A stretch of DNA of 19,479 bases from an uncultured Chthoniobacterales bacterium (GCA_934667795.1 CAKUMP010000013.1:1-19479); one strand, 5' to 3'; shown: positions 1-7,023, numbered from the stretch's first letter. The notes: generated by a model not told the origin, from the sequence alone. Numbers and translations: made by a program.

Positions 1-63
1 AAAGTCTCCAAAGTCTCCAAAGTCCCCAAAGTCCCCACAGTCCCCAAAGTCCCCAAAGTCCCC
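1..63. repeat. Tandem 9-bp repeat, seven copies
   Basis: Seven uninterrupted 9-bp units: two AAAGTCTCC, then AAAGTCCCC with one ACAGTCCCC variant. The array begins at the first base of the window, so it may extend further left. The period is a multiple of three, but no reading frame with a start was seen through it. It lies directly upstream of the GACGTC hairpin repeats and the polX gene. Function is unknown. Confidence 0.9.
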
Positions 64-68
64 AACTA

Positions 69-147
69 GCCGACGGGACGTCGGCGTGCCCAGCAAGAAG
101 GTCTGCCGACGGGGACGTCGGCGCTCCCAGGGTCGGCGCTCCCAGGG
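69..147. repeat. GACGTC hairpin repeats, two copies plus a partial
   Basis: Two copies of a short intergenic element (69-91 and 105-132) and a 15-bp partial duplicate TCGGCGCTCCCAGGG (118-132 repeated at 133-147). The core CCGACG-GGGA-CGTCGG is a 6-bp stem with a GGGA loop that fits the GNRA pattern; the first copy has a 3-base loop. Related copies occur at 9824 and 17400. The whole region can be read as an N-terminal extension of polX, but the repeat content and unlikely protein sequence argue against that. Confidence 0.8.
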
Positions 148-184
148 GTTCCTCAGGATTATGCGTGTTTTCTGGCAACGGGGC

Positions 185-193
185 TGGTATAAT
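185..193 (+). promoter_or_regulatory. Candidate extended -10 promoter of polX
   Basis: TGGTATAAT is a perfect extended -10 element (TGn followed by TATAAT at 188-193). No convincing -35 hexamer is seen 16-18 bp upstream. A transcript starting about 7 bases downstream would begin near 200, leaving about 6 bases before the ATG at 206. Translation would then be close to leaderless, which agrees with the absence of a Shine-Dalgarno sequence. The assignment rests on one hexamer. Confidence 0.4.
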
Positions 194-205
194 GGGCAAC
201 AGAAT

Positions 206-1969
206 ATGAGTGCTAATAATGAGATTGGGATCGCGGATATTGTGGAAACACTGGAATCGATAGCGCAGATTCTAGAATTGAAGGGGGAGAATCCGTTCAA
301 AGTGCGTGCTTATACGAATGGGGTACGTGCGTTGGAGAACTATTCGGGGAATGTATTGGAGATGGCGCGGGAGGGGAGGCTGTCGGAAATTGAAGGGATT
401 GGGAAAGCACTTTCAGAGAAAGTGGGAGAGTTGGTCCTGACCGGACGAATGGGGTATTATGAGGAATTGCGGCAGGAATTTCCGGAATCCTTATTTCAGA
501 TGTTTGACTTACCGGGGTTTGGAGCGAAAAAGATCAAAGCGGTCTATGAAAAGCTGGGAGTAGATTCTGTAGAGAAACTGGAAGCGGCGTGTCAGGATGG
601 AAGTGTGGCAAAACTTCCAGGGTTCGGGGCGAAATCGGCAACCAATATTTTGAAATCGATTGAACAGGTCCGGACTTACGAGGGCGAATATTTATTTGGA
701 GAAGTTTATAAATTTGCTGAAAAAATCCGGGAACGGTTGCGGGAGCATGAGGCGGTATCGCAATGCGAAATTGCCGGCAGTTTTAGACGTCGAAAAGAAA
801 CGGTTCATGATCTGGATTTTTTAGTTGCGACAAAAGATGCGAAGGCAGTCGGGGAATTTTTTGTCGGGATGGCGGAAGTGAAATCGGTTTTGGCGCATGG
901 AGAAACGAAATGCAGTGTGGTGATGGAATTGGGAGTGCAATGTGATTTGCGGATGGTGACGCAGGTGGAATATCCTTTTGCTTTGGCCTATTTTACCGGA
1001 AGCAAGGAGCATAATGTGGAAATGCGTGCGCGTGCGCAAAAGAAGGGCTGGACGTTGAATGAATATCGGATGGGGCAAGTGGAAGGAAAGGGATCGGAAG
1101 TTCCGCCGGAGATTCAGGATGAAGCAGGAATTTATGCCGCATTGGGGCTGGATTATATTGAGCCTGAATTACGGGAAAATCTGGGTGAATTTCAGGCCGC
1201 GGAGAAGGGCGAGCTTCCCAGGCTAGTGGAGTGGTCGCAGTTGAAAGGGATTTTCCATAATCATACGCGTGCCAGTGACGGGTTAAACACATTACAGGAA
1301 ATGGTGGAGGGGGCACAGGAACTGGGTCTGACGTATTTTGGAGTTGCCGACCACAGTAAAAGTTCTTTTCAGGCAAATGGAATGGATGAAAAACGTCTGC
1401 TGGCGCAGGTCCAGGAAGTGCAGGAGTTGAATGCCGAACTTAAAGCACGTGGAGATGATTTCAGAGTTTTTTCCGGTGTAGAGTGTGACATCCTGAAAAA
1501 TGGATCGTTGGATTTCAGTGAAGAAATTTTAGAACAACTGGATTATGTGGTAGCATCTGTGCATTCATCCTTTTCACTATCTGAAACAGAAATGACGGAT
1601 CGTTTTATTCGTGCGATGGAGTCCCCGAATGTGACCATGCTGGGGCATTTGACCGGACGGATTTTACTGAGAAGAGAACCCTATAAGGTGCATATCGAAA
1701 GAGTACTGGAAGCAGCCGCAGCGACAGGAACGATCGTAGAACTAAATGCCCATCCGGCACGTCTGGATTTGGATTGGCGCTGGTGGCCAAAAGCCAGGGA
1801 GCTAGGCGTAAAATGTTCGATCAACCCGGATGCACACGAAATACTCGGTATTCAGCACGTGTTGTTTGGTTCCTTTATCGCACGCAAAGGCTGGCTGACC
1901 GTGGGCGATGTCATTAATACACAGTCGATTCAGGAAGTAACCAAAACATTGGCACGAAAAAGAATTTAG
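206..1969 (+). CDS. polX: DNA polymerase/3'-5' exonuclease PolX (family X polymerase with PHP domain)
   Basis: Family X repair polymerase fused to a PHP phosphoesterase, about 587 residues, the usual size for bacterial PolX. The N-terminal part has helix-hairpin-helix segments (LPGFGAKKI and LPGFGAKSA). The nucleotidyltransferase motif begins at Gly191-Ser192. The metal-binding aspartates appear to be Asp202, Asp204 and Asp247. The PHP domain starts near residue 348 with FHNH (His351, His353) and continues through ADHS, SVHSSF, ELNAHP and NPDAH motifs. The reading frame is open back to position 86, but 86-205 is hairpin repeat. ATG 206 matches the family N-terminus and is chosen, although no Shine-Dalgarno sequence precedes it. 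Known role: filling short gaps in DNA repair, with the PHP domain giving 3'-5' exonuclease and AP-site processing. The gene stands alone on this strand. Confidence 0.95.
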   Translation: MSANNEIGIADIVETLESIAQILELKGENPFKVRAYTNGVRALENYSGNVLEMAREGRLSEIEGIGKALSEKVGELVLTGRMGYYEELRQEFPESLFQMFDLPGFGAKKIKAVYEKLGVDSVEKLEAACQDGSVAKLPGFGAKSATNILKSIEQVRTYEGEYLFGEVYKFAEKIRERLREHEAVSQCEIAGSFRRRKETVHDLDFLVATKDAKAVGEFFVGMAEVKSVLAHGETKCSVVMELGVQCDLRMVTQVEYPFALAYFTGSKEHNVEMRARAQKKGWTLNEYRMGQVEGKGSEVPPEIQDEAGIYAALGLDYIEPELRENLGEFQAAEKGELPRLVEWSQLKGIFHNHTRASDGLNTLQEMVEGAQELGLTYFGVADHSKSSFQANGMDEKRLLAQVQEVQELNAELKARGDDFRVFSGVECDILKNGSLDFSEEILEQLDYVVASVHSSFSLSETEMTDRFIRAMESPNVTMLGHLTGRILLRREPYKVHIERVLEAAAATGTIVELNAHPARLDLDWRWWPKARELGVKCSINPDAHEILGIQHVLFGSFIARKGWLTVGDVINTQSIQEVTKTLARKRI

Positions 1970-2054
1970 GAGTGCGGTGACACGTCCTGCCCGTTACCCA
2001 CATTTTCTCATTTCAAAATCGACGTTTATGTACGGATCGATTCTCCTGTTTTTT

Positions 2055-2238
2055 ATCCGCAGATTAACGCAGATTAACACAGATTATTCTTGTGGATTTT
2101 TTGATTTATTACCGTGTTCGAACTCAACCTAAATAGACGTAAACTGGATTTATGAAACAAATATCTTTTAACGTTTTAGTCGAAAGATTTTCCATCCTTA
2201 TCCTAAAAAAATCTGCGTTAATCTGTTAATCTGCGGAT
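2055..2238. repeat. 184-bp block bounded by AGATTAA-type inverted repeats
   Basis: The left end (2055-2086) reads ATCCGCAGATTAACGCAGAT and onward with three CAGATTA units. The right end (2210-2238) is its near-exact reverse complement, ending CTGCGGAT. The roughly 120-bp interior is AT-rich and has no gene. Terminal inverted repeats around a non-coding core resemble a miniature transposable element (MITE), but no target-site duplication was established. It could also be two independently acquired copies of a short dispersed repeat in opposite orientation. Confidence 0.7.
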
Positions 2239-2291
2239 ACTTTAAGACTTTAATCAGTGGATCAAAATACCTGGCGACATGTCGCCCGGAC

Positions 2292-2412
2292 TTTGGAGTG
2301 CGGCGGTTCCCGCCGCTTTGGATCATATCGAAGTGGATGTGCGAAAAGTTTTTAGGTTATCGCAACTCCCATATTATTCGAACCAAAGCGGCGCAGAGCA
2401 CCGCACTCCAAA
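2292..2412. repeat. 121-bp palindromic dispersed element, copy 1
   Basis: Outer arms TTTGGAGTGCGG (2292-2303) and CCGCACTCCAAA (2401-2412) pair perfectly over 12 bp. Inner arms CGCCGCTTTGG (2311-2321) and CCAAAGCGGCG (2383-2393) pair over 11 bp. An alternative local hairpin GCGGCG/CGCCGC lies at 2300-2316. A second copy lies at 9552-9664 and shares 36 bp with a single mismatch (2297-2332 against 9552-9587). It contains no gene. It may be a REP/MITE-like mobile palindrome, possibly transcribed as a structured RNA. Confidence 0.8.
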
Positions 2413-2449
2413 TTTGCCGAAGTGGATATCTTTGCTCCTGGCAACAAAA

Positions 2450-2480
2450 GAGCCGCGAGGGCAATAATCCCTCACGGCTC
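2450..2480 (-). terminator. Rho-independent terminator of the PepSY-like gene
   Basis: GAGCCGCGAGGG (2450-2461) pairs with CCCTCACGGCTC (2469-2480): 11 of 12 positions match, with a 7-base loop. Read on the minus strand the stem is followed by TTTTGTTG, and it starts 24 bases past the stop of the gene at 2504-2836. Confidence 0.8.
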
Positions 2481-2503
2481 AAATTACAGACAATTAAAGA
2501 GAA

Positions 2504-2836
2504 TTAATCTTTCTTGTCGCTTTTATCTTTTTTGTGATTTTTCTTATCTTTTTTATCGTAGTCCTTTTGTTCGGACTTCAGGATTTCGCCATCTGAACTG
2601 ACTTCGACTTCATATTTTTTGTCGTCGTTTGATTTGAGTTTGAGTTCATAGACCTGTTTGCCGTCTTCCGTATCTTTTTTTGCTTTTACGATTTTACTGC
2701 CGGGGAATTTTGCTTCGACAGCTTTCGTTACGGTTTCAGGTAGTTCTTCCAGGGCAACACGTTCATCTGCCTGTACGATCGACAGAGACGTGAATGTTCC
2801 GAGGGTTATTGCGCATAGAATGGGTGTTATTTTCAT
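2504..2836 (-). CDS. Small exported PepSY-like domain protein with lysine-rich tail
   Basis: A 110-residue protein with a signal peptide at about residues 1-22 (hydrophobic ITPILCAITLGTF, cleavage likely after VQA). A PepSY-like region follows at about 28-90 (EELPETVTKAVEAKFPGSKI, then a YELKLKSNDDKKYEVEV-type strand pair and a DGEIL turn). The last about 20 residues are almost only Lys and Asp with one Asn and one His. PepSY-like proteins are small periplasmic folds, often in metal- or signal-related proteins or inhibiting proteases; no specific function can be given. ATG 2836 is chosen because it places the signal peptide at the terminus. An in-frame ATG five codons upstream (2851) is equally possible, and neither has a clear ribosome binding site. 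A strong terminator follows. Confidence 0.75.
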   Translation of the reverse strand: MKITPILCAITLGTFTSLSIVQADERVALEELPETVTKAVEAKFPGSKIVKAKKDTEDGKQVYELKLKSNDDKKYEVEVSSDGEILKSEQKDYDKKDKKNHKKDKSDKKD

Positions 2837-2909
2837 GACAAGAAAAAACATAACACCGAAATTAGGGGAGCACAAATGAGGGAGGGAGAGATTTTTGTTT
2901 TTCCGGAGG

Positions 2910-3176
2910 TTAAGAGTTTTCCGGATGGGTATCAGCAGGGGGATTTTCCTCTGATACATCCGGCGGCAGGATGGGAGGATTGATGGGGAAAAAAAGTCGG
3001 AAAAAAATTAATCCGAGGATGATGCCGATCGGGATAGAGACGAGCAGGCCTGAAAGGAAAATGGCTTTTTGGAGCGTATCGGTGGGTGGGGTTTTAGCCA
3101 GCACTACCAACGCGACGAAGACAGGACCGCCAATTCCACTAAGGATACTGAATATAACTCTACGGGTTGTGCTCAC
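2910..3176 (-). CDS. Small two-helix membrane protein of unknown function
   Basis: An 88-residue protein with two predicted membrane helices, roughly residues 8-27 (FSILSGIGGPVFVALVVLA) and 39-62 (AIFLSGLLVSIPIGIILGLIFF). A hydrophilic proline- and glutamate-rich tail follows. I do not recognise the family. The start appears to be GTG at 3174-3176, because no upstream ATG lies in frame, and no clear Shine-Dalgarno sequence is visible. It lies 35 bases downstream of alr on the same strand and could be cotranscribed. Composition typical of a membrane protein supports it as a real gene, but it could be spurious. Confidence 0.55.
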   Translation of the reverse strand: MSTTRRVIFSILSGIGGPVFVALVVLAKTPPTDTLQKAIFLSGLLVSIPIGIILGLIFFRLFFPINPPILPPDVSEENPPADTHPENS

Positions 3177-3211
3177 AGTTGGTAGTGTAAGACGGTTTAT
3201 AAAATTAGCAA

Positions 3212-4333
3212 TCAGGAATTATGATAGACGCGAATCGTACGGCGCTGGATTCCTGTAAGTATTTCGTAGGGAATGGTTTGCGCGAGTGATGCAAGAGTGT
3301 TGGCTGAGGTGTGAGGCGGACCGAGGAGGGTCGCAGTATCGCCTGACTGGATATTCGGGAGGTGGGTGACATCGACCACAATCTGGTCCATGGTGATACG
3401 TCCCAGGAGAGGGCAGGGCTGGTTGTGGATGATCGGTGCGAACCGAGTATGGGAGAGAATGCGCGGCAGGCCGTCTGCATAACCAACGGCAAGCGTAGCA
3501 GTACGCATGGGGGTTGGCGTGCGGAAAGTCGATCCGTAGCTTATCGGGTGGTGTGCGGGGAGATCGCGAACCAGCGTGACGCGTGTGGACCATGACAGCA
3601 CGGGCTTCAGAGTGACAGATGTGTTTGCATCCGGAAGAGGAGAAACGCCATAAATCGCCAGCCCTGGTCGCAGAGTGTTGGAAGGATCATTTTGTGAAAA
3701 TTGCAGGGAGCCTGCGCTGTTGAGCGCATGCGTATAGTGCAGATTGGGAAGGTGAGGGCGGCAGTTTTTCAGGATTTGATGAAAATCGTTTAATTGCTGC
3801 AGAGTCTGTTCGGGATCAGAATCAGCGGATGCCAGATGGGTGGCAAGACCCACGATATGAGGACGAAGCGTGGAGATGGTTAAAAGTGATGTCACCTCGT
3901 CTGGTAAAATACCGATACGCCCCATGCCGGTATCAATTTTCAAATGAAGGCGAGGTGCTGGCGGGTCAGGCAATTTTTTGAAAGCATCAAGGAACCAGTG
4001 TGCTTCCTGAAGACTGGAGATGAAAAAATGTAAATGTGGAACGGCAACAGCATCCGGGATTTCAGCCGGAGTTAACGGCCCCAGAATCAAAATGGGACGT
4101 TGCGTCGGCAGTTCCAGTGCTTCCTGGAGCGTGGCGACCGCAAATCCATCGACAAAAGAATCCAGTGCTTCGCAGCATGCGACAGCGCCGTGTCCGTACG
4201 CATTGGCTTTTAAAACAGGGAAAATCTGGTGTCTGGAACCTGTATGTTGGTGGATCGTCCGGACATTTTGTTGGAGATGGGGGAGTGAGATGTCGGCCCA
4301 GAGGCGATGGGAATGTGCGTGGGAATGGATCAT
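3212..4333 (-). CDS. alr: Alanine racemase (PLP-dependent)
   Basis: Interconverts L- and D-alanine in the cytoplasm, supplying D-Ala for peptidoglycan. The 373-residue length fits the family. The N-terminus RLWADISLPHLQQN is the family's opening signature. Lys42 in VLKANAYGHG is the expected Schiff-base lysine. The PISYGSTF segment carries the expected second catalytic tyrosine, followed by VGYADG. The end (GRITMDQIVVDVT, then YEILTGIQRRTIRVY) is the standard C-terminal domain. The frame is open to a GTG at 4411 that overlaps the DUF1573 gene. ATG 4333 is preferred because it gives the usual about 11 residues before the Trp. Neither start has an obvious ribosome binding site. It follows the DUF1573 gene by 61 bases on the same strand. 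Confidence 0.95.
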   Translation of the reverse strand: MIHSHAHSHRLWADISLPHLQQNVRTIHQHTGSRHQIFPVLKANAYGHGAVACCEALDSFVDGFAVATLQEALELPTQRPILILGPLTPAEIPDAVAVPHLHFFISSLQEAHWFLDAFKKLPDPPAPRLHLKIDTGMGRIGILPDEVTSLLTISTLRPHIVGLATHLASADSDPEQTLQQLNDFHQILKNCRPHLPNLHYTHALNSAGSLQFSQNDPSNTLRPGLAIYGVSPLPDANTSVTLKPVLSWSTRVTLVRDLPAHHPISYGSTFRTPTPMRTATLAVGYADGLPRILSHTRFAPIIHNQPCPLLGRITMDQIVVDVTHLPNIQSGDTATLLGPPHTSANTLASLAQTIPYEILTGIQRRTIRVYHNS

Positions 4334-4394
4334 GCTTTTGATAGATTTCGTCGGGAAAGTGCAAGCAACAAAAGGATCTGGACGGATAAATGTG

Positions 4395-5042
4395 TCATTT
4401 AGACCGGGCACGGATTTTGACAGGCAAAGGAACGGGCTCTTTGCTGGAAGGGGTTTTTGTCAAAATGGTAAATGTGGCTTTCCCGGGAGAAGGGGAATGT
4501 GGGGTAATGGTTAATTGAAACTGTTTCCCTGGTTTGATCGTTTTTACCTCGGCAGAATAATGGGGGGAATCTGACTGGATCGTGACAATTTCCAGTGGGG
4601 CTTCCTGGATGACCGTGATGTCAATCGTTTGCGGCTCCTGGTTGTTTTCCTCCCATAACAGGATGGTTTTACTGAAATCGACCGGTTGCTGGATGTTGAC
4701 TTCGAGCACAAGCATTTGCGGTTCGAGGGCACGATCACGATATTGAACCGCTAGCGCTTTGCGCTGAAGTCCGGTCCGCTCACCAATTTCAAAAATCGCT
4801 TGAATTTCGCCTGACTCTTCCGGCGCATAGGTCGTTTTAGATAATTTAGGAGTCGTGCATCCACAGGAAGATTTGATCGTTCGGATCTCAATGGCTTCAG
4901 AAGTTTCATTCGTAAATGGAAACGTCGCCGTCACCGACTTCTGCCCCGGAAACGCAGAAAGATGCACCACCGGCTCCGGAAAGGACAACCCCGCCACCGC
5001 ATAACTCGCCATCAAAAAAAATAAGATAACCACAGAATACAC
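4395..5042 (-). CDS. DUF1573 exported protein
   Basis: A 215-residue exported protein. DUF1573 is recognised from the N-terminal block FPFTNETSEAIEIRTIKSSC followed by GCTTP and YAPEESGEI, an immunoglobulin-like fold common in Bacteroidota, Planctomycetota and Verrucomicrobiota. Its biochemical role is unknown. A second beta-rich segment fills about residues 120-210. A convincing signal peptide (VVILFFLMASYAVAG) exists only if translation starts at GTG 5042. ATG 5012, the only in-frame ATG nearby, would remove it. The GTG and the first codons lie inside an AACCACAGAATACACAG repeat, so the start of this gene appears to have been built from, or overwritten by, a dispersed repeat. It is first in a minus-strand run with alr. 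Confidence 0.8.
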   Translation of the reverse strand: MYSVVILFFLMASYAVAGLSFPEPVVHLSAFPGQKSVTATFPFTNETSEAIEIRTIKSSCGCTTPKLSKTTYAPEESGEIQAIFEIGERTGLQRKALAVQYRDRALEPQMLVLEVNIQQPVDFSKTILLWEENNQEPQTIDITVIQEAPLEIVTIQSDSPHYSAEVKTIKPGKQFQLTITPHSPSPGKATFTILTKTPSSKEPVPLPVKIRARSK

Positions 5043-5081
5043 AGGTCTTTTTAACCACAGAATACACAGAATGCACAGAAT
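5028..5081. repeat. AACCACAGAATACACAG repeat, two direct copies
   Basis: The 17-bp unit occurs identically at 5028-5044 and 5053-5069 (period 25), followed by a partial AATGCACAGAAT (5070-5081). The left copy overlaps the start of the DUF1573 gene. Related units occur at 8712, 8743 (inverted), 15486, 15508, 15550 and 15625 (inverted). Confidence 0.85.
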
Positions 5082-5222
5082 ATTTTAACCCGAAATAGGC
5101 AATGGATCTAGTTGATCTGCCGTAATCTGCTGGTCGCAAGTGCCATTCGTCGAAACGTCACCGCACTAAACCTGTGGTTCAGAAGGTTTTGCTTGTCAAC
5201 TTTGGGCGAACGTGCTTGAGAG

Positions 5223-5576
5223 ATGGGGATGAAGAGTGCTTATCTGTGGACGCCATTACTTTTGGGGGTGGCGAATTTATTTATGACCTTTGCGTGGTAT
5301 GGGCATTTAAAGCATTTGCAACATAAGCCGTGGTTGATTGCGGCATTGGTGAGTTGGTCGATTGCGTCTGTGGAATACCTGTTTCAGGTACCGGCAAACC
5401 GGATTGGATATGAGGCCGGGATTTCGCTGGCGCAATTAAAGATCATGCAGGAGGTCATCACGCTGATGATTTTTATTCCATTTGCCGTATTGTATATGAA
5501 CCAGCCCCTGAAGCTGGATTATCTATGGGCGGGGCTTTGTCTGGTGGGTGCCGTTTATTTTATTTTTCGTCAGTAG
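5223..5576 (+). CDS. DUF486 (DMT-superfamily-like) small membrane protein
   Basis: A 117-residue protein with four hydrophobic segments, about residues 8-24, 38-52, 79-93 and 98-115. It matches DUF486, known from WYGHLKHL, the VEYLFQVPANRIGY segment, and LKIMQEVITL with a MNQPLK turn. These proteins are related to the small drug/metabolite transporter fold; their substrate is not known. ATG 5223 and ATG 5229 are both possible starts. The GAGAG at 5218-5222 is better spaced for 5229, which would remove only two residues. The last 17 bases overlap the end of folB on the opposite strand, a tail-to-tail arrangement. Confidence 0.85.
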   Translation: MGMKSAYLWTPLLLGVANLFMTFAWYGHLKHLQHKPWLIAALVSWSIASVEYLFQVPANRIGYEAGISLAQLKIMQEVITLMIFIPFAVLYMNQPLKLDYLWAGLCLVGAVYFIFRQ

Positions 5577-5940
5577 AGTTTTCGACCGCCGGAGCGGATG
5601 CTGTGTAAACCACGCCTACGCAACGCGTGTTGGGGAGGATAAATTTCTGGATTTCGACCGTGACCGAGTGCGCCGGGAAACGGATGAGAATATGGTCGGC
5701 GATACGCGTCGCAAGTGTTTCAATGAGATTGAGAACCGAATGGGCTGCGAGCGTTGTGATGTCTTCTGCGACTTTCGCGTAATCGACCGTCAGGTGGATA
5801 TTATCCTCGAGATTCGTGAACGGCTGGGTGGGGGTAATCGTCAGGGAAACAAGCAGCTTTTGTGGGGTCGCGCGTTCCTCTTCGGTGATCCCGATCCGGG
5901 TGTGCACCTGAAGGTCGTGAATAAAAATCTGATTTTTCAT
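5560..5940 (-). CDS. folB: Dihydroneopterin aldolase
   Basis: Converts 7,8-dihydroneopterin to 6-hydroxymethyl-dihydropterin and glycolaldehyde in folate synthesis. The 126 residues have the full family pattern: GITEEERATPQKL with the conserved glutamate near residue 22, DYAKV with Tyr54, NLIETLA with Glu74 (pterin-binding glutamate), and VEIQKF with Lys99 (catalytic lysine). A good ribosome binding site (GGAG, 8 bases before ATG 5940) lies in the 12-base gap after the HAD-NUDIX gene, so the two are almost certainly in one operon. The end overlaps the convergent DUF486 gene by 17 bases. Confidence 0.93.
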   Translation of the reverse strand: MKNQIFIHDLQVHTRIGITEEERATPQKLLVSLTITPTQPFTNLEDNIHLTVDYAKVAEDITTLAAHSVLNLIETLATRIADHILIRFPAHSVTVEIQKFILPNTRCVGVVYTASAPAVENSTDEK

Positions 5941-5952
5941 ACGATATCTCCG

Positions 5953-6993
5953 TTAAAGTGCTGACACACCGACGTTCGTCCAATTTTCCAGCAGGAAACG
6001 GGTGGGGATATTGAGATCCATCTGCAGGGCATCCTGAAGTTCCATCCAGCGAAACTCCTGTGCTTCATGATTCAGTACAACATCCGAGTTGATTGCTTCC
6101 GCAGAGTAGTTCAGGAGGAGAAAATGTTCTGGGCGGAAAAATTCCGGGGAATGGATACAATCCTGCACCAGTTCAAATCGGATATTTCGGACTTCGAGGT
6201 TTGTTTCTTCCTTGATTTCCCGCTGCAGCGCATCCAGAGAAGACTCTCCGTTTTTAATTTTTCCACCGGGAATCCCCCAGCGGTTGCTCCACTTATGCGT
6301 GCGAATCAAAAGAATTTGCTTTTTTTGATTATAAATCACCGCTCCAACCGTCGCAATCGGCTTGGTTTTGGTCAGCGCAGGGCGAAGCCAGCGCTGCAGC
6401 GCTGGGAGGTTAGGGACAATGATGTCCGGATTCGCCAGAGCCAGTTTTTCTATCGGATCAAACCCTGTCAGAACCGCTGCAGAAAAAATATTCGCATGCT
6501 GCGCCGTTTCAATGTCATGCACCATGTCCCCGATAAAAAGCGTCTCCTCGGGATGCAGATCGTGAATCTGCAGGATTTCCAGAATTTTTGTTCGCTTATC
6601 CATCACCCGGACATACGGGACTTCAAAAAAGTGATGCACATTGAGTCGTCGTGCCTGTGTTTCAAAATGATCCGCCTGGATCGTGGACAGGAGAAAGATC
6701 CGGATATGGTTCATTTTGCAGAATTCGAGGAATTCGAGAGCACCTGGGAGGAGTGGGATAGAATGCTGAAGGGGGGTGAAGTGCTGGTTATAGATTTCGT
6801 TAATGGTATCGATGGGGATTTGGGGGAGGATTTCTGCATACCAGTCGGGGAATGGGAGGCGGAAGGACTTGCGGAATTCGTCGATCGTGATCAGGGGGCG
6901 GTTATAATGTTCAAAAATCCGGTTGGTAGCATGAACGATCGGGGGGAGGTCGTCCACGAGCGTGCCAGACCAGTCAAAAATAATGTTTTTCAT
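5953..6993 (-). CDS. Fused HAD-family phosphatase and NUDIX hydrolase
   Basis: A 346-residue two-domain protein. Residues 1 to about 205 are a HAD hydrolase of the phosphoglycolate-phosphatase type. Motif I is FDWSGTLVDD with nucleophile Asp7 but Ser9 in place of the usual second aspartate. Motif II is LLST (Ser103), motif III a lysine near 136, motif IV GDMVHD (Asp156, Asp160). Residues about 212-346 are a NUDIX domain with a near-canonical box at 244-266 (Gly244, Glu250, Arg258-Glu259, Glu262-Glu263); Asn replaces the usual Gly near its end. A strong ribosome binding site (GGGAGG) precedes ATG 6993. It sits between dciA (30-base gap) and folB (12-base gap). By context I infer that it may process dihydroneopterin triphosphate ahead of FolB; a house-cleaning nucleotide hydrolase is the alternative. 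Confidence 0.9.
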   Translation of the reverse strand: MKNIIFDWSGTLVDDLPPIVHATNRIFEHYNRPLITIDEFRKSFRLPFPDWYAEILPQIPIDTINEIYNQHFTPLQHSIPLLPGALEFLEFCKMNHIRIFLLSTIQADHFETQARRLNVHHFFEVPYVRVMDKRTKILEILQIHDLHPEETLFIGDMVHDIETAQHANIFSAAVLTGFDPIEKLALANPDIIVPNLPALQRWLRPALTKTKPIATVGAVIYNQKKQILLIRTHKWSNRWGIPGGKIKNGESSLDALQREIKEETNLEVRNIRFELVQDCIHSPEFFRPEHFLLLNYSAEAINSDVVLNHEAQEFRWMELQDALQMDLNIPTRFLLENWTNVGVSAL

Positions 6994-7023
6994 AAAGTAT
7001 CCTCCCGGAATGATCTTTGCATT

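Larger units (their letters stand above)
1970..2503. other. Gene-free interval of repeats and a terminator
   Basis: No credible gene is seen in this 530-bp stretch. It holds an inverted-repeat-bounded block (2055-2238), a GACATGTC palindrome (around 2274-2288), a long palindromic element (2292-2412) and a terminator for the minus-strand gene to the right (2450-2480). Short open frames of 62-69 codons at 2279-2507 lie inside the repeats and are not counted as genes. Confidence 0.75.

Noticed and set aside
1..63. CRISPR array
   Set aside because: The units are 9 bp and directly adjacent with no spacers, so it is a simple tandem repeat.
86..205. 40-residue N-terminal extension of PolX
   Set aside because: The extension is encoded by GACGTC hairpin repeats, is Arg-rich and unlike PolX N-termini, and overlaps a likely promoter. 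The ATG at 206 matches the family.
2279..2507. Overlapping 62- and 69-codon open frames on the plus strand
   Set aside because: They run through the palindromic element and the terminator hairpin, show no protein-like pattern and have no ribosome binding site.
4020..4514. 164-codon plus-strand open frame
   Set aside because: It is antisense to alanine racemase and the DUF1573 gene, and is explained by their codon composition.
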